64,000 nt of DNA from Streptomyces massasporeus (GCF_014648995.1 NZ_BMSE01000014.1:175058-239057), one strand, 5' to 3'; positions 1-10,010 are shown, counted from the first letter of the stretch. Made by a program: numbers and translations. The notes: a model not told the origin generated them from the letters alone.

Positions 1-212
1 CCGGCGGCCCGCACGTACCGGACCTTCGCGCTCGCCCGGTTCGTGATCACCCGAGCCAGACGGGCCTCGGGATCGTATGTGACCCCGACGGGTACCAGAT
101 GCGGAGTGCCGTCCGGGCGGGGAGTCGTCAGGGTGCACAGGTGCCGCTCCCGCCAGAAGTCGAGATACGACGGGTCCGGAGCGCCGGGGTCCACGGAGTA
201 CTTGGTCGCCAT
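1..212 (-). CDS. PPOX-class pyridoxamine 5'-phosphate oxidase family protein, N-terminal part only
   Basis: The reverse strand reads from an ATG at 212-210 out of the left edge of the window, giving the first 70 residues of a protein that begins MATKYSVDPGAPDPSYLDFW. The run RHLCTLTTPRPDGTPHLVPV followed by VTYDPEARLARVITNRASAK is the typical first half of the split-barrel flavin or F420-binding PPOX fold (TIGR03618-like). Members of this family are F420- or FMN-dependent oxidoreductases acting in the cytoplasm; the substrate cannot be judged from this fragment. A TAnnnT box 7 nt upstream of the ATG suggests a leaderless transcript. The gene is divergent from clpB, with 103 bp between them. 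The family call is fairly safe; cofactor and substrate are open. Confidence 0.75.
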   Translation of the reverse strand, partial: MATKYSVDPGAPDPSYLDFWRERHLCTLTTPRPDGTPHLVPVGVTYDPEARLARVITNRASAKVRYVRAA

Positions 213-219
213 GCCCCGG

Positions 220-225
220 AACTTA
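220..225 (-). promoter_or_regulatory. -10 box of a leaderless promoter for the PPOX gene
   Basis: On the reverse strand TAAGTT is followed by 7 nt and the ATG at 212, so transcription would start at or next to the start codon. No Shine-Dalgarno sequence is visible. Confidence 0.4.
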
Positions 226-250
226 GACCCCCGAGACTCCCGGAACCGTC

Positions 251-271
251 CTTGAGTGCACTAGACTCAAC
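251..271 (+). promoter_or_regulatory. HAIR element (HspR operator) upstream of clpB
   Basis: CTTGAGT at 251-257, seven bases, then ACTCAAC at 265-271. The consensus HspR-associated inverted repeat is CTTGAGT-N7-ACTCAAG, so only the last base differs. The left arm contains a -35-like TTGAGT. In Streptomyces HspR is the known repressor of the dnaK operon, clpB and lon, which fits the gene 45 bp downstream. HspR itself is not in this window. Confidence 0.85.
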
Positions 272-315
272 TTTGTGCAAGCCGTTCGGGTCAGTGCAAG
301 GAGGAGAACGCGAAC

Positions 316-2903
<2,588 letters not shown>

Positions 2904-2913
<10 letters not shown>

Positions 2914-2949
2914 GACGTCACATCAGGACGCCGTAGGACGTCACATCGT
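2904..2949. repeat. 23-bp tandem duplication across the clpB stop codon
   Basis: Two copies (2904-2926 and 2927-2949) of GACGCnGTAGGACGTCACATC plus two variable bases. The first copy contains the clpB stop TAG; the second contains the stop of the convergent gene. Confidence 0.7.
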
Positions 2950-3429
2950 GAACGCCGAGAACCGCACCAGCGCGGTCTCGGCGTTCTCGTACTCCACCCT
3001 CACCTGGACGACATGCGCCTCCGCCGTGCCGGGCAGGCCGTTCTCGTGGGTCACGTCGAGGCAGAGCGCTCCGCAGGCGCCACCGCCCGTGCGCGGCTCG
3101 GGGCCGTTCGGGTACGTCTCGCGCAGCCAGTCGCGGACGTCCTCGCGCGGCATCCGCAGCACCGCCGAGTACGACGTGTCGATGCCCCGCTGCACGGTGC
3201 AGTCATGGGCGCGGGCGTTCGCGGGGCGCTCGGCGGCGCCGAAGGCCAGGGCCTCGGTGCAGGGGACGGTCGCCGCCGCGCCCGTACGTTTGCCGCCGCG
3301 GGCCTCGTCGTCGTCCGACCAGGCCCACAGGAACAGGCCGATGATCAGGACGCCGAGCACCACCACCGGCAGTGCCAGGAACGGCAGGATGATCCCCCAC
3401 CGGGTATGGCCTCGCTCCGCTGCCTGCAT
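2941..3429 (-). CDS. Conserved single-pass membrane protein of unknown function
   Basis: A protein of 162 aa with one clear membrane helix near the N-terminus (IILPFLALPVVVLGVLIIGL, about residues 12-33), then WAWSDDD and a hydrophilic C-terminal domain with four cysteines (CTEALAF, HDCTVQ, GGACGALCLDVT). The positive N-terminus and acidic residues after the helix suggest an extracytoplasmic C-terminal domain. The chosen ATG has a GGAGGGG box 9 nt upstream; the GTG six bases further upstream is too close to that box. It converges on clpB with its stop 27 bp beyond the clpB stop. I recognise no named family. The gene is probably real because of its RBS, codon use and conserved-looking cysteine pairs. 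Confidence 0.7.
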   Translation of the reverse strand: MQAAERGHTRWGIILPFLALPVVVLGVLIIGLFLWAWSDDDEARGGKRTGAAATVPCTEALAFGAAERPANARAHDCTVQRGIDTSYSAVLRMPREDVRDWLRETYPNGPEPRTGGGACGALCLDVTHENGLPGTAEAHVVQVRVEYENAETALVRFSAFTM

Positions 3430-3594
3430 ATGCACCGTCCCCTCCGAAGGCTGCTCAGGAGGACGGCTGTGGGTACCCGGAGGTTGCAGTTGACCGGATC
3501 GTGTCAGCCCAGGGCTGACAGGGTCTGTCGGGGCTTGCCACCCCCCTCCCCGCATGGGGGAGGATGGCGGAATCCGTACGAAGGGAAATTCACG

Positions 3595-4122
3595 GTGACC
3601 ATCGACCCGTCCTCGATTCCGAACTTCGGGGGCCAGCCCGAGCCGCAGCCCGGCGGCCCGGCCGGCCCCGTCGTCCCGGATCAGGACCTCGTGAAGCAGC
3701 TCCTCGACCAGATGGAGCTCAAGTACGTCGTCGACGACGAGGGAGACCTCGCGGCGCCGTGGGAGCAGTTCCGCACCTACTTCATGTTCCGGGGTGAGGG
3801 AGACCAGCAGGTCTTCTCCGTGCGGACGTTCTACGACCGGCCCCACGAGATCGAGGCCAAGCCGCAGATCCTGGAGTCGATCGACGACTGGAACCGCCGG
3901 ACCCTGTGGCCCAAGGTCTACAGCCACACCCACGACGACGGCACGGTCCGCCTCATCGGCGAGGCCCAGATGCTGATCGGCATGGGCGTCAGCCTGGAGC
4001 ACTTCGTCTCCTCGACGGTCAGCTGGGTGCGCGCCGCGATCGAGTTCGACAAGTGGCTCATCGAGCAGCTCGGTATTGAAGAGGAGATCAACGAAGCGGA
4101 GAAGCCCGAGGACGAGGAGTAG
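3595..4122 (+). CDS. YbjN domain-containing protein
   Basis: A 175-aa cytoplasmic protein. After a proline-rich N-terminus comes a YbjN / type III secretion chaperone-like domain: DLVKQLLDQMELKYVVDDEG, then RTYFMFRGEGDQQVFSVRTF and the middle and late helices IDDWNRRTLWPKVYSH and GEAQMLIGMGVSLEHFVSST. YbjN proteins are small alpha/beta proteins without a proven enzymatic role; in E. coli overexpression affects motility and stress responses. The GTG start has an AAGGGA box about 9 nt upstream. A short inverted repeat (CCTCCCC-GCATG-GGGAGG) lies just before the RBS. The family call is good; the function is unknown. Confidence 0.8.
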   Translation: MTIDPSSIPNFGGQPEPQPGGPAGPVVPDQDLVKQLLDQMELKYVVDDEGDLAAPWEQFRTYFMFRGEGDQQVFSVRTFYDRPHEIEAKPQILESIDDWNRRTLWPKVYSHTHDDGTVRLIGEAQMLIGMGVSLEHFVSSTVSWVRAAIEFDKWLIEQLGIEEEINEAEKPEDEE

Positions 4123-4194
4123 ATCCTCAGCCGGCCCCGCAGCGGCGCGTCGGCGCGTACGAGCACGTACGCGCTGTACGCGCCGTACGCCTTT

Positions 4195-4234
4195 TCGGGC
4201 GCCGCTGCCTCCCCTCGGGCGCCGCTGCCTCCCC
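4195..4234. repeat. 20-bp perfect tandem duplication
   Basis: TCGGGCGCCGCTGCCTCCCC occurs twice without change, 4195-4214 and 4215-4234, between two convergent genes. Confidence 0.8.
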
Positions 4235-4254
4235 TCCCTCCCCGAGGGGGCGGA

Positions 4255-4710
4255 TCAGACCTCAAGACGCAGCTCCGCCCATACCGTCTTGCCCACCGGG
4301 CTGCGAGGCGTCGACCCCCAGCGCTCGGCCAGGACGCCCACCAGGAGCAGCCCCCGGCCGGACTCGCCATCGGGAGACGACGAGGGCGCGGCCGTGGGCA
4401 GCCGCTTCGCGGAGGCGGCGTCCGCGACCTCCACACGCAGCACGCCCGCGGCCCGGTCCAGGACGAGCCGGAGACCGAATTCCCGGCCGGGAACCCGACC
4501 GTGCTGTACGGCGTTCGCCGCGAGTTCGCCGACGACGAGGGCGACCCCGCAGGAAACGTCCGACGCCGGCGGGTGGCCCCGTTCCCCCATCCACCGGACG
4601 GCGTGACGCCGGGCGAGCTGCGCACCGCGCGGGGTGGAGGGGAACTGCAGCGTGAGCGACTGGAGTTCACGCTGCGGCATGTCTCCCGGGGTGGCGGTTT
4701 CTGTCAGCAC
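4255..4710 (-). CDS. RsbW-like ATP-binding regulatory protein (HATPase_c_2)
   Basis: A GHKL-type ATPase related to anti-sigma factors RsbW and SpoIIAB. Visible boxes are the N box VVGELAANAVQHG, the G1 region VEVADAAS and the G2 box SGRGLLLVGVLAERWG, followed by a short beta-strand end. Streptomyces carries dozens of these, often beside an Scr1-type HTH regulator and a DUF397 protein as here (an abaA/whiJ-like set). A direct sigma partner is not visible. The GTG at 4710 has AAAGGGA 10 nt upstream; a longer in-frame GTG at 4758 would add 16 residues with a weaker RBS and is the alternative. The gene is divergent from the HTH gene. Domain identity is firm; the target is unknown. Confidence 0.85.
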   Translation of the reverse strand: MLTETATPGDMPQRELQSLTLQFPSTPRGAQLARRHAVRWMGERGHPPASDVSCGVALVVGELAANAVQHGRVPGREFGLRLVLDRAAGVLRVEVADAASAKRLPTAAPSSSPDGESGRGLLLVGVLAERWGSTPRSPVGKTVWAELRLEV

Positions 4711-4856
4711 GGCCTGTCCGTCCCTTTCCGTCGGCTCGACGCGCTCCGCTGCGCACACGAGTCATCACGTTCCGTGCTCAAGAGTCGGCCGATCGTCCTA
4801 CGCTCGACAGGGGGCACAGCCTTACTTGTGAGGCCGTAAGGAACGGAAGTGATGCC

Positions 4857-5804
4857 TTGGCCAACGGAATTGACCCCAGTGCGTCGATGGCCGCACTGTT
4901 CGGTGCGCGGGTGCGCAGGCTCCGGACGGCGGCGGGGCTGACCCAGGCCGAGCTGGGCGACCGGACGCATGTCGTGAGCACGCGGATCACGCAGATCGAG
5001 CGGGCGTCCGGAGCGAAGCCGACGCTGGAGCTGGCGCGTGCGCTGGATGTGGTGCTCGGGGCGGACAACCTCCTGGTCGAGCTGTGGCCGTACGTGTACC
5101 GGGAGGCGTTTCCGGACTGGTCGCGGAAGTTCATGGAGTACGCGGAGCGGGCGGTGGTCATCAGGCAGTACGCGGCCCATGTGGTTCCGGGCTTGTTGCA
5201 GACGGAGGAGTACGCGCGGGCGGTGCTTGGCCTCGATGCTCTGCTGGACGGTGAAGAGCAGTTGGAGGAGCGGGTCTCAGCCCGCATGGGGCGGCAGGAA
5301 CGGCTCGGTTCACCCGACCGGCCAGAACTGTGCGTGATCCTTGACGAGGCGGTGCTGAGACGCCCGATCGGTGGTCATGCCGTGATGCGAAAACAGTTGG
5401 CACGACTGCTCGGCGCTGCCGAGAGCCGCCACACCACTCTGCAGGTGCTGCCGTTCGACCAAGGCGGGCACGAGGCCATGGGCGGCTCGCTGACAATCCT
5501 GTTCCTGCCCGACGGCTCGGAAGTGGCCTACACGGAGGGTTCGGACTACGGCCAACTCATCGAAGAACCGGTCAACGTCAGTCGCTACAAGGTGATTTAC
5601 GATCGGCTGCGGGCGGCAGCCCTGCCCCCGGTCATGTCGCTCGACATGGTCCGGTCCGCGATGGAGGGCAACTACCGTGGCGCGAATCTCCCGTCCCGAT
5701 CTGACCGACGCCGCTTGGCGCAAGAGCAGCTACAGCAATCAAGCGGGGGGCGACTGCGTGGAGGTGGCCGACGGGTTCCGAGGGGCCGTCGTCCCGGTCC
5801 GTGA
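4857..5804 (+). CDS. Helix-turn-helix regulator, Scr1/DUF5753 family
   Basis: An XRE-type HTH occupies about residues 12-70 (FGARVRRLRTAAGLTQAELG, then ITQIERASGAKPTLELARAL). A DUF5753 domain follows, with the usual VVPGLLQTEEYARAVL and C-terminal LQVLPFDQGGHEAMGGS blocks. The family (WhiJ-like) acts with a DUF397 partner and controls development or antibiotic production in several streptomycetes. The TTG start has GGAAG 7 nt upstream; the next in-frame ATG is MAALFG at residue 11. Unusually, this frame runs on for 128 bp inside the following DUF397 gene, adding a basic GR-rich tail of about 42 residues that looks like out-of-frame translation. Family members usually stop at or just before the DUF397 start. 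Confidence 0.88.
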   Translation: MANGIDPSASMAALFGARVRRLRTAAGLTQAELGDRTHVVSTRITQIERASGAKPTLELARALDVVLGADNLLVELWPYVYREAFPDWSRKFMEYAERAVVIRQYAAHVVPGLLQTEEYARAVLGLDALLDGEEQLEERVSARMGRQERLGSPDRPELCVILDEAVLRRPIGGHAVMRKQLARLLGAAESRHTTLQVLPFDQGGHEAMGGSLTILFLPDGSEVAYTEGSDYGQLIEEPVNVSRYKVIYDRLRAAALPPVMSLDMVRSAMEGNYRGANLPSRSDRRRLAQEQLQQSSGGRLRGGGRRVPRGRRPGP

Positions 5805-5898
5805 CAGCAAGGCCCCGCAGGGCCCCGCGCTGTGCTTCGAAGCCGCCTCCTGGGCCGCCTTCATAGGTGAGTTGAAGGCCGGGCACCACCGTCCCTGA
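5677..5898 (+). CDS. DUF397 domain-containing protein
   Basis: A small 73-aa protein with the complete DUF397 signature: WRKSSYSNQAGGDCVEVAD, then VVPVRDSKAPQGPALCF, then FIGELK. DUF397 proteins are encoded directly after Scr1/WhiJ-type regulators and are thought to bind or antagonise them, in a toxin-antitoxin-like or anti-regulator manner. The GTG start lies inside the upstream gene in the +1 frame, an overlap of 128 bp, so translation of the two is probably coupled. No separate promoter is visible. Confidence 0.88.
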   Translation: MARISRPDLTDAAWRKSSYSNQAGGDCVEVADGFRGAVVPVRDSKAPQGPALCFEAASWAAFIGELKAGHHRP

Positions 5899-6161
5899 AG
5901 CGGCTTCCGGACGCACCGGGCCCTTGTCCGCGAGGGTCCGGTAGGCCACTGACCTCCTGAAAGAACCGGGGAAAGAACTACCCGCCCACCCACCCTCCCC
6001 GCGCCGGAAGGCGGGCGTCACCCGTCCGAGTGACCGGCTTGCAGGGGCGGGTAGCGGGCCGTTACGTTCGCCGCGACAACCGCAAACAAACAGATACGGC
6101 CCCCGGCCGGGACGGCAATCCCGAACGAGGGCCTGACCGATCAGGAAGTAGTGCCTTCCCG

Positions 6162-7037
6162 ATGGCTGACCCGCAGTGTAACGCGCGCCTGCGCGCCGAC
6201 GCCGGAGCTCCGACTACCGGCGTGATCCACGTACGCACCCGCCTCACGGCCGACTTCACGGTGATCTCCAACGCCCTCGCCCAGCGGCGCGGCAGCGCGG
6301 TCACGATCGGCGTCGCGGCGTACATCGCCTCCCTGCCCGACGGCTGCCCCGTGACCATCACCGCCCTGTGCGAGCACTTCAGCGAGGGCGAGATCCTCAT
6401 CTCGCGAGCGCTCAGGGAACTCGAATCGGCCGGATTCCTGGAACGCCGCCGCGAACGGACGCCCACCGGGCAGGTGCGTACCCGGACGTACTTCTACGAC
6501 GTACCGCGCGGCCAGGGCCCGGGCGACCCGCCCGAGCCGCCGAAGCCCCGGCCAAGGAGGAGGCCCACCGTCCCGGAAACCCGACGGGAGGCGGCGCCCG
6601 CTCCCGCTCCTGAGGAGCCCGGCAGCCCGGCGCCCGCACTCGCCGACGCCGACGCCGAGGCGGTCGCCGTACTGACCGCCCTGCGCCGGGTCGACCCCCG
6701 CCTGGTCCTGTCCGCGCAGGAGGTCGCCCGCCTGGCGCCGGCCGTCGCCGAGTGGCTGGCGGCCGGTGTCGGGCCGCGGGAGATCACGGAGCTGCTGACC
6801 GTACGGCTCCCCGACCGTTTCCGGGCCCGCCCGGCAAGCGTCCTGGCCTTCCGCCTCCGGGAAACCCCGCTGCCGGTGCCACCCCGCGCGCCGCTCTCAC
6901 CGGACGTCGGCCGCCCGGTCGTGCTGCCCTTCCAGACCTGCGACGGCTGCGAGCGTGCCTTCCGCGCCCCGGGGCCCGGACACTGCCGGACCTGCCGGGA
7001 CCGGCTGAGCGAGCAGCACCTGTGTGCGGCCGGCTGA
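6162..7037 (+). CDS. Winged-helix DNA-binding protein of a Streptomyces-specific family
   Basis: A 291-aa protein. Residues about 20-115 form a winged-helix reader (VRTRLTADFTVISNALAQRR, then TIGVAAYIASLPDG and EGEILISRALRELESAGFLE). A proline- and alanine-rich linker follows, then a helical domain (LTALRRVDPRLVLSAQEVARL) and a C-terminal zinc-ribbon-like CDGCERAF...CRTCRDRL with four cysteines. Such replication-initiator-like helix-turn-helix proteins occur in many copies in Streptomyces and are unassigned. The ATG at 6162 was chosen; GTG 6222 (VIHVRTR) matches the usual family N-terminus and is the main alternative. The 263-bp gap upstream contains no other gene. Confidence 0.75.
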   Translation: MADPQCNARLRADAGAPTTGVIHVRTRLTADFTVISNALAQRRGSAVTIGVAAYIASLPDGCPVTITALCEHFSEGEILISRALRELESAGFLERRRERTPTGQVRTRTYFYDVPRGQGPGDPPEPPKPRPRRRPTVPETRREAAPAPAPEEPGSPAPALADADAEAVAVLTALRRVDPRLVLSAQEVARLAPAVAEWLAAGVGPREITELLTVRLPDRFRARPASVLAFRLRETPLPVPPRAPLSPDVGRPVVLPFQTCDGCERAFRAPGPGHCRTCRDRLSEQHLCAAG

Positions 7038-7073
7038 GGCGACCCGGGCGAAGCCTGCGCCGCGACCGGTCGA

Positions 7074-7454
7074 TCAGGGGGCGAGGTCCAGGACGCGCAC
7101 CGGCTGCCCCTTCCACGTATGCGCCCTGGTGGTCGCGATCACCGCGCCATCCGGCCGCTCCGGGCTGGGCTGGGCGGCGTAGAGGGTGTGCGCGTCGGAC
7201 CAGGTGGTCGCGCGGGCCACCGCCAGTGCGGCGGGCAGGTCCAGATCGACGATTGTGATGCAGGGCAGGGCGGCAATGTGCTCCGCGGTACCCGGTCGGT
7301 CACGATCGGCCTCGACCAGAGAACACACCGTGGCGTACAGGAACCAGCCCGGCTCGGCGTGAGCGCGATGGATCAGCCGGGACACCAGGACGTTGCCCCG
7401 TCCAGCGGCGACCATCGCACTTTCGTCGAGGAAGACATGCACATCACGGGTCAC
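7074..7454 (-). CDS. PIN-domain toxin (VapC-like)
   Basis: A 126-aa PIN-fold protein. The first acidic residue is D10 in VHVFLDESAMVAAG, the second is in CSLVEADRD, and further acidic residues lie in WSDAHTLYAA and ERPDGAVIATT, a layout that matches the Mg-binding pocket of PIN ribonucleases. VapC-type toxins cut tRNA or rRNA until neutralised by their antitoxin. The start codon overlaps the antitoxin stop by 4 nt (ATGA), so the pair is translationally coupled with the antitoxin first, the usual type II order. The RNA target cannot be told from sequence. Confidence 0.8.
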   Translation of the reverse strand: MTRDVHVFLDESAMVAAGRGNVLVSRLIHRAHAEPGWFLYATVCSLVEADRDRPGTAEHIAALPCITIVDLDLPAALAVARATTWSDAHTLYAAQPSPERPDGAVIATTRAHTWKGQPVRVLDLAP

Positions 7455-7708
7455 GCGGCATCCGCCTCAGCCAGGCGGCGGTCCAGTTCGGCGTCCAGCT
7501 CGTCCTGCTCGTGCTCGCTGGGGGCGTAGCCGTTCCACTCTCGCAGCACGGCCCGTGCCTTCTCCGCGCGCTCGTTCCGCTCCGTCGGGGTGAGCAGGGT
7601 CTCGGCGAGCCGGGCCAGGTAGGCACGGAGAGACAGTCCTTCCTCGGCAGCTATCTCGGCGAGCCGGTCGCGAGCCTCGGCGGGGATACGGATGTTGGCG
7701 TCCGACAT
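7451..7708 (-). CDS. Antitoxin of the PIN toxin (ribbon-helix-helix-like)
   Basis: An 85-aa protein. MSDANIRIPAEARDRLAEIA reads as the beta-strand and first helix of a ribbon-helix-helix domain, followed by EGLSLRAYLARLAETLL and a charged, helical C-terminus (EHEQDELDAELDRRLAEADA) that would wrap the toxin. The ATG has AAGGGAG 8 nt upstream. A perfect 20-bp palindrome lies 25 bp before the start and is the obvious autoregulatory operator. Assigned by size, fold pattern and position; the exact antitoxin family is uncertain. Confidence 0.78.
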   Translation of the reverse strand: MSDANIRIPAEARDRLAEIAAEEGLSLRAYLARLAETLLTPTERNERAEKARAVLREWNGYAPSEHEQDELDAELDRRLAEADAA

Positions 7709-7732
7709 GATGCTGGCTCCCTTGACTCCCCA

Positions 7733-7752
7733 GTACGGGTACGTACCCGTAC
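7733..7752. promoter_or_regulatory. Perfect 20-bp palindrome, likely toxin-antitoxin operator
   Basis: GTACGGGTACGTACCCGTAC reads identically on both strands with no loop, which suits a dimeric or tetrameric DNA-binding protein better than an RNA hairpin. It lies between the aminotransferase stop and the antitoxin start, 25 bp from the latter. Confidence 0.65.
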
Positions 7753-7760
7753 CCGTCATG

Positions 7761-8981
7761 TCACTCTAGCGTCCCCGTCGCCCGGAACGCCGCCCCGAGC
7801 CGCTTCGCCGCCTCCTCCAGCACCCCCGTCCGCTTGCAGAACGCGAACCGTACGAACGGGGCGCCCTCCTCGCGGTGGTCGTAGAAGACCGCGTTGGGGA
7901 TGGCGACGACCCCGGCGCGCTCCGGCAGGCCGCGGCAGAAGGCGAAGCCGTCGCCCTCTTGAGACAGCACAGCGCCGAGGGGGCGGATGTCGGTGGTGAT
8001 GAAGTAGGTGCCCGAGGGGCGGAAGACCCGGAACCCGGCCTCCGCCAGGCCTGCCGCCAGCAGGTCCCGCTTGGCCAGCATGTCGGCACGGAAGTCCGTG
8101 AAGTACGACTCGGGCAGTGAGAGGGCCTCGGCGACGGCGTACTGGAACGGGCCCGCCGAGACGTACGTCAGGTACTGCTTCGCCGAGCGCACCGCCGTGA
8201 CCAGCTCCGGGGCCCCCGTCACCCAGCCGACCTTCCAGCCGGTGAACGAGAACGTCTTGCCGCTGCTGGAGATGGTCACCGTACGCTCGCGCATCCCCGG
8301 GAACGTCGCCAGCGGCACGTGCTCGGCGTCGTCGAAGACCAGGTGCTCGTACACCTCGTCCGTCACCACCAGCAGGTCGCGCTCCACCGCCAGCTCGGCG
8401 ATCGCGGCGAGCTCCTCGCGCGTGAGGACCGTGCCGGTCGGGTTGTGCGGGGTGTTGATCAGCAGGAGCCGGGTGCGGTCGGTGACGGCGTCGCGCAGCT
8501 CGTCGAGGTCGAGGCGGAAACGGCCCTCGTCCTCGTGCGCCCGCAGGGTGACCGGCACCCGGCGCCCGCCGGCCATCGCGATGCACGCCGCGTAGGAGTC
8601 GTAGTACGGCTCGAAGGCGATCACCTCGTCGCCGGGTTCCACCAGGGCCAGCAGGGCGGCGGCGATGGCCTCCGTGGCACCGGCGGTGACCAGGACCTCC
8701 GTGTCGGGGTCGTAGCCCAGGCCGTAGCGGCGCTGCTGGTGGGCGGTGATCGCGGTGCGCAGCTCGGGCACGCCGGGGCCGGGCGGGTACTGGTTGCCGC
8801 GGCCGTCCCGCAGGGCCCGTACGGCGGCCTCCCTGATCTCCTCGGGGCCGTCGGTGTCGGGGAAGCCCTGCCCGAGGTTGATGGCGCCGGTGCTCAGAGC
8901 CAGGGCGGACATCTCGGCGAAGATCGTCGTCCCGAACTCGGCGAGCCGGCGGTTCAGGAGGGGGCGCGCGCTGGAGGTCAT
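7761..8981 (-). CDS. Class I/II PLP-dependent aminotransferase
   Basis: A 406-aa cytoplasmic fold-type I aminotransferase. Visible blocks are INLGQGFPDTDGP, NQYPPGPGVPELR, VTAGATEAIAAALL, NTPHNPTGTVL, VVTDEVYEHLVF and the PLP-lysine block SSSGKTFSFTGWKVGW, with the C-terminal arginine in FVRFAFCK. The GQGFPD opening and the KTF(S/N)xTGWKxGW block resemble the YbdL, kynurenine aminotransferase and N-succinyl-DAP aminotransferase group rather than classical AspC, so aspartate transaminase would be over-precise. The second ATG was chosen because AGG lies 9 nt before it; the first ATG at 8990 would add three residues. The substrate is open. Confidence 0.88.
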   Translation of the reverse strand: MTSSARPLLNRRLAEFGTTIFAEMSALALSTGAINLGQGFPDTDGPEEIREAAVRALRDGRGNQYPPGPGVPELRTAITAHQQRRYGLGYDPDTEVLVTAGATEAIAAALLALVEPGDEVIAFEPYYDSYAACIAMAGGRRVPVTLRAHEDEGRFRLDLDELRDAVTDRTRLLLINTPHNPTGTVLTREELAAIAELAVERDLLVVTDEVYEHLVFDDAEHVPLATFPGMRERTVTISSSGKTFSFTGWKVGWVTGAPELVTAVRSAKQYLTYVSAGPFQYAVAEALSLPESYFTDFRADMLAKRDLLAAGLAEAGFRVFRPSGTYFITTDIRPLGAVLSQEGDGFAFCRGLPERAGVVAIPNAVFYDHREEGAPFVRFAFCKRTGVLEEAAKRLGAAFRATGTLE

Positions 8982-9118
8982 GCCGGTCATCCTGCGCCGA
9001 AGCTCTGGAGTTCCTCAACTCTGTGTTGGGCCGGGAGCGGGGAGGGCATCACCGCCTCACGCAAGAGCGAGGCGCCCACGGGGGGCCGCTTCGGGGGAAA
9101 CGAAAGGAGGGTGACGCC

Positions 9119-9415
9119 ATGATCATCGGCATCATCCTGGCGGTGTTCGCGGTTCTGCTCATCGGGCTGCTGGTGCCCCTGGCTCGCAGGGGCGGGTCCC
9201 GTTCCCGCCGGACGGCGCGGCGTGGAGCGTGGGCGTCCTCCGGCTCGAGCAGCAGCCACAACAGCTGGTGGGCCGGCGGGGGAGACTCCGGCGGCGGACA
9301 CAGCGGGGGACACTCCTGCAGCAGCGGCTCGTCCTGCAGCAGCGGCTCGTCCTGCGGAGGCGGGTCGTCCTGCGGGGGCGGCGGCGGCGGTGGCTGCGGC
9401 GGCGGAGGCAGCTGA
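9119..9415 (+). CDS. Small membrane-anchored protein with Gly/Ser/Cys-rich tail
   Basis: A 98-aa protein with a very strong AAAGGAGG box 9 nt before the ATG. Residues 2-21 (IIGIILAVFAVLLIGLLVPL) form one membrane helix. A basic stretch RRGGSRSRRTARRG follows, then a low-complexity tail from about residue 41: NSWWAGGGDSGGGHSGGH, then CSSGSSC units and CGGGSSC, ending in glycines with single cysteines. There are six cysteines in the last 32 residues, all spaced by Ser or Gly. No catalytic domain is visible. The basic segment after the helix suggests an N-out, C-in topology. Similar Cys/Gly tails end other actinobacterial membrane proteins; metal binding is possible but unproven. Confidence 0.75.
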   Translation: MIIGIILAVFAVLLIGLLVPLARRGGSRSRRTARRGAWASSGSSSSHNSWWAGGGDSGGGHSGGHSCSSGSSCSSGSSCGGGSSCGGGGGGGCGGGGS

Positions 9416-10010
9416 CTGCCGCCGACCGACGTCGGCGTTCTGATGAAACGGTCGGCCGTCCTCACCACGGGGAGCCGTATCCACCCAAGCGCGGGGTCCG
9501 CACCTGAGGGCGGGCTCCGCGTCGTCATGTCCGGGGCTTCCCGGACGGATCACCGGCCGAACTCCTGTCGGGCGACTCCGGGGGGATCCTGGTAACGCTT
9601 CCTGTCTGTAGGACAACTCCCGTCCGCCCTGGCGCGGCTCAGGCAACTGCCCGCGCCAAACCGCCCTTCCGGGGATCGGGCGCGATTCCGCACTCCCGTC
9701 CGTCCCGGCTCCGGTCGTGAGCCACGGCGCACCGGCGCACGCCTCCCCGATACCGGCGCACGCCGTAGTTGAACAGTTGAGCTGTGGAGCCCTCTGAGGG
9801 ATGGAAACCTTACGAACTTGGGTAAAAACGCTGTGGCGGCGCCACCGTTCATGATTCCCTCTTAGCCACCGACGCAGCCCTCCCCGGACGTCCTGCGGAC
9901 ACCTTCCTGAAACCGGCCGACCGGGTTGCCTCGGGCCGACATCCCCCGGTGTGACCGGGGCGCAGCGGACCCATCTCCCTCTCCTTTTTGTGTGCTTGCG
10001 GAGCCGATCC
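9416..10010. other. 595-bp gene-free stretch
   Basis: I see no convincing coding frame on either strand. It holds a hairpin at 9490-9521, a short direct repeat of CCGGCGCACGCC near 9731-9765, and a locally less G/C-rich stretch near 9765-9850 that may contain the promoter of the following gene. Confidence 0.5.
9490..9521 (+). terminator. Hairpin terminator candidate after the Cys/Gly-rich protein gene
   Basis: CGCGGGGTCCGC (9490-9501) pairs with GCGGGCTCCGCG (9510-9521) over 12 positions, two of them G-U, with an 8-nt loop. There is no T tract, as is common in Streptomyces. Confidence 0.45.

Noticed and set aside
9550..9852. 100-aa reverse frame in the 595-bp gap
   Set aside because: No RBS, no coding third-position bias, no domain.
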